From Iris pallida (taxonomy: Eukaryota; Streptophyta; Magnoliopsida; Asparagales; Iridaceae): DNA of 64,000 nucleotides. The notes below the pieces were generated by a model. That model saw nothing but the letters and a program-made list of their open reading frames with translations. It was not told the DNA's origin and made no database searches. The position numbers and the translations under genes were made by a program. The stretch covers positions 14,609,720 to 14,673,719 of the forward strand of contig JANAVB010023996.1 of the NCBI GenBank assembly GCA_029216955.1. The letters run 5' to 3'. This document shows, one piece after another, positions 42,441 to 53,306 of the stretch; within the stretch, counting starts at the first letter, position 1; every line of letters begins with the position of its first letter.

Positions 42441-42445
42441 CCAAG

Positions 42446-43548
42446 TTCATCAAAAGTGAAATCATCAAGAGGATCACGAGTTACCTTATCAGATGTTGCC
42501 ATTAGGTAGACGTTAGCCGAGTCTTGGGGAGTGTCATTTTTCTCGTCTGAGTCACTGGCTTCGCTTTTATGCCAGATACTAGTGTTGCATAATTTCCTGA
42601 GTATGACTTCTTATACGACTTCTCATATCTGCCTCCTTTCTTTGCTATAGGGCAGTCTTTTCTGACATGTCTTGTCTTCTTGCAGCCGAGGCAAGTGGGT
42701 TCTTCATCGTCTTCCTTTTGGTCCTTCTTTCTTTGGTTGAAGCGTAGAAACTTCTTGAAGTTGCGTACCAAAAGTGCTTGATCATCACCATCGAAATTAT
42801 TGTCGTCTGTCTCCTCTTGAATGGTTCTTTGGCGATGAGCTTTAAGCGCGATTTTCTTTTGCTTTAGAGCAGGTTCGTCAAAGTCTTTGAGATCGAGCTC
42901 ATGAGTCATCACCTTGTCCATCAGAGTTTCCATTGACATGTTGGTGAGATCATTGCCTTCGATGATTGCCGTCACCTTAGGGTTCCAGATTTTTGGTAGC
43001 CCTTTGAGCAGCTTGCGAATCTTCTCATGGTTGGAGTATTCTTTGCCAAGGAAAGATAGCGGGTTGACGATGTCGAGGAACCTTGTGAACATTTGAGTGA
43101 TTGTCTCATTTGGCTTCATCTTGAATGCCTCGTATTCCTGTGTCAGAGGACTGATCTTTGATTCTTTAACCTATGTGGTTCCTTCATGGGTCACCTCCAG
43201 AAGCTTCCATACTTCATGTGGGGTGGAGCATGTAGAGACCCTGTTGAATTCAGTCATATCTGTGGCACAAAAGAGAGCATTAATAGCCCTAGCATCTAGA
43301 CTAGCCTGTTTCTTTTCCTGGTCGGTATATTTGTCATGGGGTTTGTCAGTGAGAGTCCCCTTGACAGCAATTCTAGTAGGCTTCTTGTAACCATCAGTGA
43401 CGATGGTTCAAAGATCAAAGTCTAGAGATTTGAAATAAAAACTCATTCTAGTCTTCCAATAAGTGTAGTTGGTTCCATCAAATTGGGGTGGCATATTTGT
43501 GGACTGTCCCTCACCATAGTTGGTAAAGATAGGTTGTGAGGTTGCCAT
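42446..43548 (-). pseudogene. SIRE-B Gag, N-terminal part
   Basis: Starts near 43548 (MATSQPIFTNYGEG) and shows the SIRE-type gag region (FDGTNYTYWK, KPHDKYTDQEKKQASLDARA) with stops near 43410 and 43172, then a long open stretch (43119-42502) including FLGKEYSNHEKIRKLLKGLP and a knuckle CLGCKKTRHVRKDCP. After a change of frame it ends in DDFTFDELG at the mini-element junction; coding resumes at 38782. It is about 60-65% similar by eye to the SIRE-A Gag. The stops make it non-functional. Confidence 0.85.
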
Positions 43549-43587
43549 AGATCAGCTCTAGGATGTTAATCCGATATTAGAGAACAG

Positions 43588-43601
43588 AGCTCTGTACCAA
43601 T
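43588..43601 (-). other. SIRE-B primer binding site
   Basis: Minus strand ATTGGTACAGAGCT at the LTR edge resembles the initiator tRNA-Met site TGGTATCAGAGC with one base missing. Confidence 0.6.
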
Positions 43602-44515
43602 TGAAGTACGTATAGGCAACTCTAGGGGGTGAATAGAGTATGTGTCGATAATAACCCAAAAAAAATCAATGAGTATTAATGCGAAAATAAAAGAGATCAG
43701 AAAAGCATACACAAATACAACTATTTTAACCTGGTTTCCCTCGTAGAGGACTAGTCCAGGCCTGAGAACTCTAGCTCAGGATTAAAATCCACTATTTGTG
43801 AAATAGAGGTACACCACGTGCCTTTACTCAAAAGAGCACACCAACTTCTTACACTTTCGCTGAGGCAAAACTTAGAATTTTCCAAGCGACTACTTTCAAA
43901 CTCTTGCACAGGACTCCTAACTGAATTGCACTGAGCACCTTGGGACTTAGAAAGTTGTGTGGCTAGTAGATGGGAAGAGTAGGCTTAGAATGTATAAGGC
44001 TATAGAAGATGAGAAGATGAGATGAATGAAAATGAAAGAAGTCATGCCCTATATATACTAGTCCAGGAAGGCAGAGTTCGGCCAGAACTCTGTCCCAAAA
44101 TTTAATTTTTTTGCCGTTGGACAACTAGCAACCAGCAAACCTTAGAAATTAGGATCCTGAATTTCAGGAACTAGAGTTTGGCCCGAATTCTACTTTCTTG
44201 GACCGGAATGTTCAATTGGGCTGGGATGTTCAAATGGGCTTGGTTTAGTTTGGTGATTGTTTGGTGGAGCTTTTGATAAGTGATTCTAGATTTAAGACAC
44301 TCAGTGCTACTCAGCGTACATAATCCTAGACTCAAATAAAAGTAAAAATACAGACACATAATACAAGTAATAGCAGCATATGTTGATGATGTCCGTCTTG
44401 AATCGATATGTGATGATGTTCTGACTTTGGCTTGATTTGTCATATTGGATCATAACAGATATCATTTTTGTTAATACTCAAAATTAGGTTGACTGTGATC
44501 TTGTTTGGGTCAACA
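43602..44515 (-). repeat. SIRE-B 5' LTR (about 914 bp)
   Basis: Minus strand starts TGTTGACCCAAACAAG and ends GTACTTCA before the primer site. The U5 end (ACTCTAGGGGGTGAATAGAG) and U3 GAGTTCGGCC half-sites (44070-44085, 44165-44190) show kinship with the SIRE-A LTR, but overall similarity is low. The minus-strand TATA-like TAGTATATATAGGG is at 44047-44060. Candidate target sequence AATAC (44516-44520). Confidence 0.8.
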
Positions 44516-45369
44516 AATACTACAGGCTTGACCCTTATTCCAAGATTTGTCATGCGGCAATGCGAAAATTAACTAAGGGGCTGAGCGCTTGCACTACTGC
44601 GTGCATGCAGGCGTATGCACCTACGAAGTTGGAGGTTGCACGCGCAGGCGCATGGGCTGATGGGCTGTTGCGCGCATGAGCGTTGTTAGCGGTTAATTAG
44701 ACTGACTGGTAGATTTGAGCGGTTATGAAAAAATTAAGTTAATTATTCATATCCGTTTTTTGTGGGATTTGAATTTAATTCAGTTATATTTTTTTTCATT
44801 ATTCGCTTCTATCTTTTAACAATCAGTTGTTGGCAAGGATTAGGATTAGGGCTTCCATCCAACTCTATAAATACTTTCTTTGTGCCTCCTTTGACACCTT
44901 ATTTCGAAATTGAGAGATAAAACGAGTTGTGTGGTCGCTGCCTTCAGAGTTCAGAGGAGTTCGGCGAGTTCGTAAAGGAGGTCACGGCGAGCGTTCCAGA
45001 AGTTCCTTTAGAACTTATTGGTTCCTGTGAGCAAATCGCGGTAGGACGAATCTTGCTTTGAGCAACGGTGATCTTCATCACGCCAGCAGAGTTGTCTTTC
45101 TCTCTTCCTTCTTTCTTCTTCTTCTTCTCCGAGTGGCTTAAGAAAATTAGGAGAGAAAACTTGTTTGCCTGAGGTCTCCGAAATCCTATAAAGTCAGAAC
45201 AGAGAGCAAATTTATTTACAAAAGATCTTTGCTTCTGACAGTTGCTATATCATAATAAAGAAAAAATTTATTTGTAAGAGGTCTCTAAATTTTGATCGTT
45301 CTTGAATTTAGATCTGTTTCGGAAATAACAAATCCTTCAACCGTAAAAGGTATATGCGTGGGAAAAAAT
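44516..45369. other. Unassigned, possibly promoter/leader of another repeat
   Basis: 44560-44700 is rich in GCGCATG/TGCGCG. CTCTATAAATACTTTC (44868-44883) followed by a CT-rich leader resembles a plant core promoter on the plus strand, but no coding region follows. It may be part of another LTR; no second copy is present to test this. Confidence 0.35.
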
Positions 45370-45444
45370 TTTGATACAGTAGGGGATATCAAAACTTTGA
45401 TACCCCCTATGTATGATATGTGGGTCCCTCCTGCTTTGTAAAAC

Positions 45445-45510
<66 letters not shown>

Positions 45511-45570
45511 AGTGGGCCCACATGTCATACATAGGGGATATCAAAACTTTGATATCCCTACTGTATCAAA
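45370..45570. mobile_element. Foldback MITE with (TA)n loop
   Basis: Inverted arms of about 60 bases (45370-45430 and 45510-45570) start and end TTTGATACAGTAGGG / CCCTACTGTATCAAA. Each arm contains a smaller palindrome around GATATCAAAACTTTGATA. The loop is an (AT)n run (45450-45508). No clear target duplication was found. Confidence 0.75.
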
Positions 45571-45585
45571 GTTTCTTTCATATGC

Positions 45586-45628
<43 letters not shown>
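45586..45628. repeat. (GT)n microsatellite
   Basis: GCGTGCGTGTGTGTG continuing to 45628. Confidence 0.95.
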
Positions 45629-45631
<3 letters not shown>

Positions 45632-46763
45632 TGTAACAAAAAAAATATCCTATGATGAACGGGATATCTACTTGCAGCATCCAATTCACTTAATTGACTT
45701 GGATTTTGGACACGCTACAAACAGAGTGCGACAAACGTGACAAGCAGAAACAACAAATATAGCTGTCACTTATTAACGTCGACGACGACCACTTGTTGGA
45801 ACCAAATACAACTTTTTTTAATTTATACACATTGTCAAAAGTTGCGTCCAAACCGTACCCATAAACACGACAGTTACCTGTAGCTAGCCAAACACTTTCC
45901 GATTAAGCAACAAATGTCCGCCACAGTTTATATAGGCTTCATCGTTCAACCACAATTCAATTATAAAAAGAAATAAGATTCTACCGACATTCACGGATAA
46001 CGGATGGACATAAAAATCAATTAATATACAAATTTAACAATAAAAAATTCTACCCAACTTATCTGGCTGAGAGGTATATATTTTTTTTTTTTTTGCTAGA
46101 TGGACGATTTCGGAATCGAACCATGGCAGAAGATATGTGAGTGTGCGTGTAAAAATTGAAAAACAGTGGACCAAAATGGTTAAACGTGTACAATGTCCCG
46201 TACGTTATATCATACATCGCAAAAAAATAATAAAAATAAAGATTATGTCACATGGGATGGAGCGAAGCGTTTGGAAGACCAAACCACTGAACTTATATCT
46301 ATATGTAAATTTAGAGAAAATTTTTGCTGTTTTGTATACTTTTGTATCAATTATGTTCTCTTTCGTATAAATACAATAGAAAAAGTTTTCAAAGAACTAA
46401 ATAATTCTGGATAACAAAAGTTGTATTTAGGCCATTTTTGGTTCGAGGAATCTTGACTTTGGAAAATGAAATGGTTTGTTTGGATACAAAAGAAAAATAA
46501 TTTTAATGGAAAAGAAAAGAGATCTTTTGACTTTCATCCCACCTACTAATAGAAATTACTTATATTCTTATTTTGTTTTCTCGTATTAGGCTTACAATTC
46601 AACTTTTCGTCACCAAAAAATATTTGTTTTGTCACCAAAAATAGTCGTAAAATATTTTTCGTGACAAAAAATAAAATATAAGTCTAATAAAAAAATGTGA
46701 TGTAAGTAAAAATTCCTATTAAAAAGTGGGACGGAAGTCAAAACACATCATTTTCTTTCTAAG
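45629..46763. other. Host-like intergenic DNA
   Basis: AT-rich with no gene recognised. A poly-T run lies at 46081-46094 and short GTCACCAAAAA repeats around 46610-46650. Confidence 0.5.
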
Positions 46764-47170
46764 AGCATCATTAGTAAGGCTCATCCCATTTTCTAGATTC
46801 TAGATTTAGAATGTTGGAGCTCATTTTGTAGAATAGTAAGTCTAATCTATAGTTTCAATTTCTACAATTTCGGTTCCACCTCAACAATAGGTGCTAAGGG
46901 TTGGGCCTCCCAATTTCTAGATTCTAGATTGTAGGAACTCATTTTGTAGAATAGTAAGTTCCTATTTGGAGCCCAACTTTTTACATTCTAAACTTTACAT
47001 TATTATTTTTTTCACATAAATTTTTGACCACACAATCTTGAGACCGGAGCTCACTTTATCAATTTTTTATTATTCTCATACACATTCAATCCATTCTACA
47101 TTTATCTTTTTTTTATTTGAAATTTTGGACCCCAAATTATATTCGAAGGTCCCAACTACTAATGATGCTC
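46764..47170. mobile_element. Tourist-like (PIF/Harbinger) MITE, 407 bp
   Basis: Perfect 14-base terminal inverted repeats GAGCATCATTAGTA / TACTAATGATGCTC, flanked by TAA on both sides (46761-46763, 47171-47173), the TAA/TTA target of this superfamily. The interior has two copies of a CTAGATTCTAGAT...TTTTGTAGAATAGTAAG unit (46790-46835, 46915-46960). Non-coding. Confidence 0.88.
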
Positions 47171-47357
47171 TAAGTATATGTTTTAAAGTCCAATTCACCC
47201 CCACGGAATAACTTTTCTACCCTCAATTATTCACACTCTTCTAACTTTTTGGACCATTTTCAAATACCGAAAAAAATTAATTTAAATTAATTTCTCAAAT
47301 GGAAAAAAATATTAATTAATTAATTTTCTTTCCTTCCCTTTCCATGTACTAAATCAT

Positions 47358-47666
47358 ATGGTTTATTCGGTTTAAACCGAACCGAATAACCCAAAACCGA
47401 ATTGGACTGAAACCGAATAAGCAAAACCGAAACCGAACCGAATTGGCTCAAAACCGAATCAAACCGAACCGAATTAAATCGGTTCAGTTTTCGATTTATT
47501 CGATTTATTCATATTTTTTTGATTTTTTTGAGCTTTTTTTGTTAATATTATAGTAACTAAATATACATAGACATATTTAATATATACATATATATATATT
47601 TAGTATATACCTATATATATTAATACTTATATATAGCGCGCACGCACGCACACACACACACACACA

Positions 47667-47702
<36 letters not shown>

Positions 47703-47806
47703 AAGAAATGGGTACTTGTGGCGAACTTGCCTCCACTGAGCCTCGAACTCCCGACCACTTGTGCCGCATGCATCTCTCTTAACCACTAGGCTAGAGGTCA
47801 TTTGCG

Positions 47807-47866
<60 letters not shown>

Positions 47867-48057
47867 TAATTAAAAAAAATTATTCGGTTTTCGGTTTTGA
47901 ACCGAAATCGAAATCCAAAACCGAAATCGAAACCGAATAAAAAAATTTAGAATTTTCAAAATCGAAACTGAACCGAATTTTTTTAAAACCGAACCGAACC
48001 TCTTATTCAGTTCGATTCGATTCGATTTTCGGTCCAAAACCGAATAATGCTCACCCC
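47358..48057 (-). mobile_element. AACCGAA-rich non-coding element with 11-bp flanking duplication
   Basis: Exact duplication TACTAAATCAT at 47347-47357 and 48058-48068. On the minus strand the element starts GGGGTGAGCATTATTCGGTT and consists largely of degenerate ACCGAA/TTCGGT repeats in both orientations; a second, shorter relative lies at 50728-51272. The middle contains (TA)n and (CA)n runs and a SINE. Superfamily is uncertain; the 9-11 base duplication would suit a Mutator-like origin. Confidence 0.7.
47701..47809 (-). mobile_element. tRNA-derived SINE
   Basis: On the minus strand TAGCCTAGTGG (47793-47783) fits the RNA polymerase III A box and GAGTTCGAGGC (47750-47740) the B box, 32 bases apart. 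The body is about 105 bases and both sides are (TA)n, suggesting insertion within the microsatellite. Confidence 0.7.
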
Positions 48058-48068
48058 TACTAAATCAT

Positions 48069-48405
48069 GTCTTATAGGAGACGGTGCTCCCGTAGATTTA
48101 CCGTTTACGTGAAATTAGTCGTCAGTTGGTAGGATTTATAAGACACGTGGTATTATTTTTACATTTATGTCCGTGACTTTTTTGTTGTTTAGATCCTTGA
48201 AAAAAATAAAAATAAAGAACTGAGATGCATGTAACCGCTATTAATATTAATGGCTTGGTCTTTAAAATTAAGATTATATATCATGGTCTCCATTAGCAAA
48301 GTTTTGAGTATATAATACGATTAACACAATCTTCAAAATACATTTGATTGAAGTATAGTGCAAATAAAGAGTTAAGAAGCACAGGGCAATTCGTACATAG
48401 CTAAG
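48069..48405. other. 3' flank of the EF-hand gene
   Basis: AT-rich, presumably containing the 3' untranslated region of the minus-strand gene next to it. A possible AATAAA-type signal on the minus strand was not confidently placed. Confidence 0.4.
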
Positions 48406-48810
48406 CTAATTACGTCCCGACGAGGACGATCGGTTGGGCGCGGTGAGCTCTCTGTCGATAGCCTTCTGGAGCCACAGCTCCGCGTCGTCCATCATCCCGG
48501 GGCTGAGCCTCACCATGAGGATGCAGAACTCGGTCTCGTCGAGCGCGCCGTCCCCGTCCAGGTCCCCTTCCCTTACCATCGCCTCGGCGTCCTCCGCGCT
48601 CATCCCGAGCATCCCCAACACGCCTGCGTTCCTCCTCAGGCTCTCCGCCGTGATCCTCGCGGATCCCGCGTCCGCGAGCAGCCGGAACCCCGCGCAGAGC
48701 TCGCCGACGAAGTCGTCCGCCTCCAGCTTCTCCGCCATCACCGGCAACAGGTCCTCGTACTTCTCCTCCGCTGCGTCCGCACCGCCACTACTGTTCCTTT
48801 CCTGCGCCAT
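48406..48810 (-). CDS. KIC/PBP1-type EF-hand calcium-binding protein
   Basis: An intact single-exon gene for about 134 residues, with very high GC content compared with the surroundings. It contains the family N-terminal block KYEDLLPVMAEKLEADDFV, then LLADAGSARITAESLRRN, and one complete EF-hand with loop DLDGDGALDETE followed by CILMVRLSP. Only one canonical EF-hand is present, as in Arabidopsis KIC (kinesin-like calmodulin-binding-protein interactor) and PINOID-binding protein 1, which these blocks closely resemble. Those proteins sense Ca2+ and regulate the KCBP kinesin (trichome shape) or PINOID kinase. The ATG at 48810 is chosen over one three codons upstream because its context, GCCATGGCG, is far better. 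Looks functional. Confidence 0.92.
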   Translation of the reverse strand: MAQERNSSGGADAAEEKYEDLLPVMAEKLEADDFVGELCAGFRLLADAGSARITAESLRRNAGVLGMLGMSAEDAEAMVREGDLDGDGALDETEFCILMVRLSPGMMDDAELWLQKAIDRELTAPNRSSSSGRN

Positions 48811-48849
48811 GGCATGCATGTGTGTGTATGAACGAAAAGTCTGTCGACG

Positions 48850-48876
48850 GAACTAGTGATATTATAAGAGGAGAAC

Positions 48877-48910
<34 letters not shown>

Positions 48911-48912
48911 GT
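48850..48912 (-). promoter_or_regulatory. Probable core promoter and (GA)n tract of the EF-hand gene
   Basis: Minus strand CTTATAATATCA (about 48855-48866) is a TATA-like element 45-55 bases before the start codon; just upstream is a (TC)n run (48877-48908). Such CT/GA tracts are common in plant core promoters. The short distance would leave only a brief leader. Confidence 0.45.
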
Positions 48913-49200
48913 GGGGGGCGTGGGGGTTTCGCGGAAGGTTCGAGTGATTTGGATTGTTGCGGCTGTCATGTTATCCGTGACTTGAGGACTTTGTGAGGAA
49001 GCTTCGATTGCTTTCGCTGTTTCGCTTTCGCCTGTGTGGACTACGTGTTGGTTCACATGAGCCAGATCGGCTTCAGGGTCAGACAAGACTTGGGACGTTG
49101 ACAACTTTTTTCTGTTTAGGGCAATCGCTCAGCGTGATCTTAACGGAGATTCTGATTGTAAGTGACTCTCGTTTGGTTTGCAAAATTATGACTTTAAATA

Positions 49201-49619
49201 AGGCAAATGTTAAAGGCCACCCCCAAATTACTAAGGACCACCAACTTAAAATTTTAAAAAAAATTACAAGTTTGTCATTTTAAAAATACTAAGGGCCACT
49301 CCATTTCTGTCATCGAGGACTGCAGGACTTGCCTGCAGTCCAAAGTGAAGAAGGGACTGCAGTGCTAGCCTGCAGTCCGTCTTCCCCCCGAACGATCCAC
49401 GGGATGACGAGGGGCAAGGGAGGGGAGCTAGGGGGGGCTGCTGCGGGGGGAGGGGGGCTGCGGCGGGGGGAGGGAGGCGGAGGGGGGGCTGCGACGGGGG
49501 GAAGGAGGCGGAGGGTGGGGCTGTGGCAAGGAGCAGTAGCTGCTTAGCAGCAGCAGCAGCAGAGGGGAGCTAGGCGGGCTGCTGCGGGGGGAGGGGGGGC
49601 TGCGGCGGGGGGACGGAGG

Positions 49620-49652
<33 letters not shown>

Positions 49653-49859
49653 AGGAGGCGGAGCGTGGGGCTTAGTAAAATGGTTTTTTTGGTTTTTTTA
49701 TTTTTCTTTTGGTTTTTTTTTTTTTTTTTTTTTCATTTGGTAGCCCTTAGTAAAATGGTTCATTTTAGGTTGCCTTTAGTAAAAGTAAGAGTGTAGGATG
49801 GTTGCCCTTAGTAGGTTGGTGGCCCTTAGTAATTTGGGAGTGGCCTTTAACATTTGCCT
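49201..49859. mobile_element. Non-coding TIR element with G-rich core
   Basis: Long terminal inverted repeats of about 46 bases: AGGCAAATGTTAAAGGCCAC (49201) and its complement ending ACATTTGCCT (49859). Subterminal CCCTTAGTAAAATGG units occur on the right side. The core (49375-49675) is GGGGCTGCGGCGGGGGGA-type repeats with a run of 29 G (49624-49652). AAATA lies on both outer sides (49196-49200, 49861-49865), a possible duplication. Confidence 0.75.
49624..49652 (+). repeat. Uninterrupted G29 tract
   Basis: Twenty-nine consecutive G within a GGGGGGA-rich region. Confidence 0.95.
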
Positions 49860-50406
49860 AAAATAAAATAAAAAAAATTTATTATTCATTTTCAGTATTT
49901 GAATGACAAACGAAATTAGTATGAAAACAAATTGATTAACAAGGAGGAAAAAAATAGGAGGATAAATGTTTCCTTCCACCAACTCAAACAACCACTTTTC
50001 TCTTTTATTTTCTTCCTTATTATTATTATTATTTTTTTTTTTTACTTTTCCATAGAAATCTAAGAATAAAGGGATAACCAAAATACTTTCAAATAGGACA
50101 ACCCAATCCAGTCCAATGGGTCGGTTCTGATTAGCTTTTGGTTGTACTCTGCAACGCAACTTGGTGACGGGCAAACCGGGTTCATGCGAGTTGTCTCGAC
50201 AGTGAGGTGTGGTGGTGATGAGCCCTCCCCCGGGTATGTTCTTCTAGCGTGGTGGCCTGGGGAATAAGGACCATCAGTGCACTTGGCAATATGCTCAGAG
50301 TAATCTTTTTTGTTGGGAGAATTTTACAAGAAAGAAATTGAGGATTAATTATGTTTTGTTTTCTATTGCTCCCCGTGTGGCAAGTTTGGATGTGTAACAT
50401 TGCTTA
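49860..50406. other. Intergenic DNA
   Basis: AT-rich with TTATTATTATT and poly-T near 50015-50045; no gene recognised. Confidence 0.4.
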
Positions 50407-50724
50407 GAGCTTCCACGGTGGGATATTTCATATCATACTCCAAACTTTAGAAATCGAATAAATTATTATTTTTGGAGTATTTTTTTTCATATTAGCACAT
50501 ACACTCCAAATAATACACCAAATTAACCTTCTTCTTTTTCTTTCATTTTTTTCCTTTGGGTGGACCCAGTTAGGTTACTATTCACTAGCTATGTCGTGCT
50601 CCAAATTTGAAAAGTCTATTGACTTGATAGCAATTTTCAAGTATGGAAAATGCAGCTCCCAAGTGCTTAATGTTTAACTAAAATAAAAATATAGCACTTC
50701 AAATGACTTCCACAGTGGATGCTC
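50407..50724. mobile_element. Short MITE with GAGC(T/A)TCCAC ends
   Basis: Imperfect terminal inverted repeats GAGCTTCCACGGTGG / CCACAGTGGATGCTC (13 of 15 match), flanked by TTA on the left and ATA on the right. Ends resemble Tourist-like MITEs. Non-coding, 318 bases. Confidence 0.65.
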
Positions 50725-50727
50725 ATA

Positions 50728-51272
50728 GGGTGAGCATTATTCGGTTTTGGATCGAGAAGCGAACCGAACCAAATCGAATAAGAGATTCAGTTTGGTTTGA
50801 AAGAATTTATTCAGCTTCGATTTTAAAAATACTAAAAAAAAATTGGTTTCAAGTTTTGCTTTGGAACTCGATCCAAAACCGGCCTAACAACACTTGTACA
50901 ATTATTAAATATCCTCAATTTTATGATTAAAAATGTGCATATTATTTGTATACTTTGAAAACAACCGATCTATGTATTTGTTTTAAAGCCCAACTTTAGT
51001 AATTTAACAACTAGTTTAATTTTGGGCCCAACTTTGAATTCAACAATTCTATGCATATAAATATAAATTTTAATATAATTTAACCATACTCTCAACTTTG
51101 GACCCAACCAATTAAACGATAAAATAGCCAAACCAAATAAACCGAATTGACCATCGGTAGGTTTTAGTTAGCTAATTTTTGTTCGATTTTAATTTTGAAT
51201 TTTTAGAATTTCCGTTCATTCTATTTTGACTATTTCGATTCGGTTGAAATTGAATAGACCAATGGCTCATCC
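50728..51272 (+). mobile_element. AACCGAA-rich element, second copy
   Basis: Starts GGGTGAGCATTATTCGGTTT, the same end as the minus-strand element at 47358-48057, three bases after the preceding MITE. It contains ACCGAACC and TTCGGTTG motifs and ends in TGGCTCATCC, an imperfect inverted match to its start. No exact flanking duplication. Confidence 0.6.
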
Positions 51273-53306
51273 TTGGATCAAGAATTTTAAAGATGCATCT
51301 TTTATAAGAAATCCAAAATGATTTATTTAAGAAGAAGAAAAAATAATTTATATAATAAAATGGACTATTTTCTTCTGACAAAAGATAAAAGGATAAAAAA
51401 TGATCACAATTAAAATATAGAAGATATATTAAATGGTTAGGAATATAAGTATGACAAAAAGATGGTGGTCTTTTTTGAAAAAATTACTCATATATATCAA
51501 TAAATATATTATGAAAAATATTGTCAAATATTTATAAACATATTATTACTATGTTCATATTTTTTGTAGGCGATGCCATTATTATTATGATTTTATTCAC
51601 AAAAAGTAAGCTAAAAATGTTGAAATATCTCACGAGAATTACATCATGGACAATTGTAAAAAAAATTGATAAATCCCTTTTCTTAAGCTTCTACCTCAAT
51701 CAGTACAAGAACCCGCATTTGCGTCTTTCTAATTATAATAATCACAACTATTCCCCTTCAATTCTTTCAAGCCATGCTGATTGGGATCAGACTCAGCAAA
51801 AACTCAAGACTCCTATGTCTCATGCCGTATCTGGCTTGAAGTAGGACAAGGCCTAAATAGCAATCTACAAAAATGACTCGCAAATAAATAGTACGATAAT
51901 ATCACAAAATTAATTGTAAAATAATAATTACTACAAATCTGACAACAACAAAAAACGAGAATGGTGATCCAAATGCATAATTCACGTTCTTCTTCTTTTC
52001 CCGAGGGAACTGAACAATTAACATGGTTCATGAGTAAACTTACGTATTACTAATTCAAATTATAATTTTGGTGGCTACAATCATTTGATCCACGTCTCAA
52101 GCAAGATTGATCTTTAAAGAGCGATCTGTAGAACTTCGTGATTTCTTTGTTAAAGATTTTTACGAGAAAGCCATTTAAGTTTTGAGGCAGTGGATTGGCA
52201 ATGCAAAATCCACCCTACAGTGTTGGCAAAAATGTTTTGTGGAATTGTGTTTATTGTGTTCAAGCAATTTAAACGAAAGAAAGGCATCCGATGAGTGAGG
52301 TGGTTACTGCAGTACTGAAGATAAGGCATAAGGGATTTGTGAAAGAAACTCGGTACCGAAGCTGTCTCCATCTTTCAACTTCTGAAATTTTCTTTTATTT
52401 GTTCTGTGACTTTTGACTCTTTGAGATCATAAACCTATGACCATGACTGCTGGTTGCAGAGTAATGGTTTCACATCGTCAGGGAAATGAAGATAATGATC
52501 AACAAACTTGTTGTGCAATAAAGCAGATGCAAAAAAATTGTAACATAAGTTGCACCGCAGCACTTGGTACTCGCATTGTCGTCGTTTGGCCTTCCAATAA
52601 TTGCAGTCGATGTTACATAAATGCATATGAAGATAGAAATTAATCATAATTGGTGACAAATTTAACCAGAAACAAGGTGGGTATAGCCACTAGCAGTGAG
52701 TGGTAATGTAAGTGCTCAAGAACAATTGTGCTTGGAAGCAACCAAAAGCCCAGCATAACCAAACTGGAGACGGCTTGATTCTAAAATGAATCATTTGGAT
52801 ATTTCAAGAGATCTTCCCTTCTGTATCAATATGAAATAAAACAAGATATTCTTCGCCAGCTTTCAAGTCAGGAAGGATGCAGCAGTTATCGACAACACCC
52901 GTTCACTAAAGGCAGCAACCATCAATCTACCCAATGGATGAAAAATTAAAGGTGACATCAATTTCGTAATGGCAATACTATGGGAGAGTTTGCACCCAAT
53001 TATGCTTATATGATCCTGCTATAAGACCTCACTTATTAATAGTATACACAAAGAATTAAACATTGTCAGCATGGGAAGCATGTAAAATCTGTATCATTCA
53101 CATCAACCAATGGCAAGTAACGAGGATGATTTGACCTGGTAGGTACAAAACGGCATAACTGGATGATGTTCCCATGAAGAGAGCTAAGCTATTATAAACC
53201 TAAAAGCAATAAATGAGATAAAATAAAGAAAGAGAAAGAAAACTACCATATGAGTATGTTAAAGAGAGTATCAAATGTAAACACCCATGATCTCATATTT
53301 TGGTTC
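51273..53306. other. Intergenic DNA and probable 3' untranslated region of the UBX gene
   Basis: No coding region is recognised across 2 kb. Short open stretches on either strand have neither codon structure nor known motifs. The part next to 53306 should hold the UBX gene 3' end, since that gene reads leftward. Confidence 0.45.

Noticed and set aside
45285..45629. Frames made of Tyr-Ile runs on both strands
   Set aside because: They read through the (TA)n loop of the foldback MITE.
47701..47809. An intact tRNA gene
   Set aside because: A and B boxes are present but no cloverleaf or acceptor pairing can be drawn; a SINE body fits better.
48434..48856. 140-codon plus-strand frame opposite the EF-hand gene
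   Set aside because: A shadow of a GC-rich gene: Ser/Ala/Pro-rich with no motif, while the minus strand gives a recognised family.
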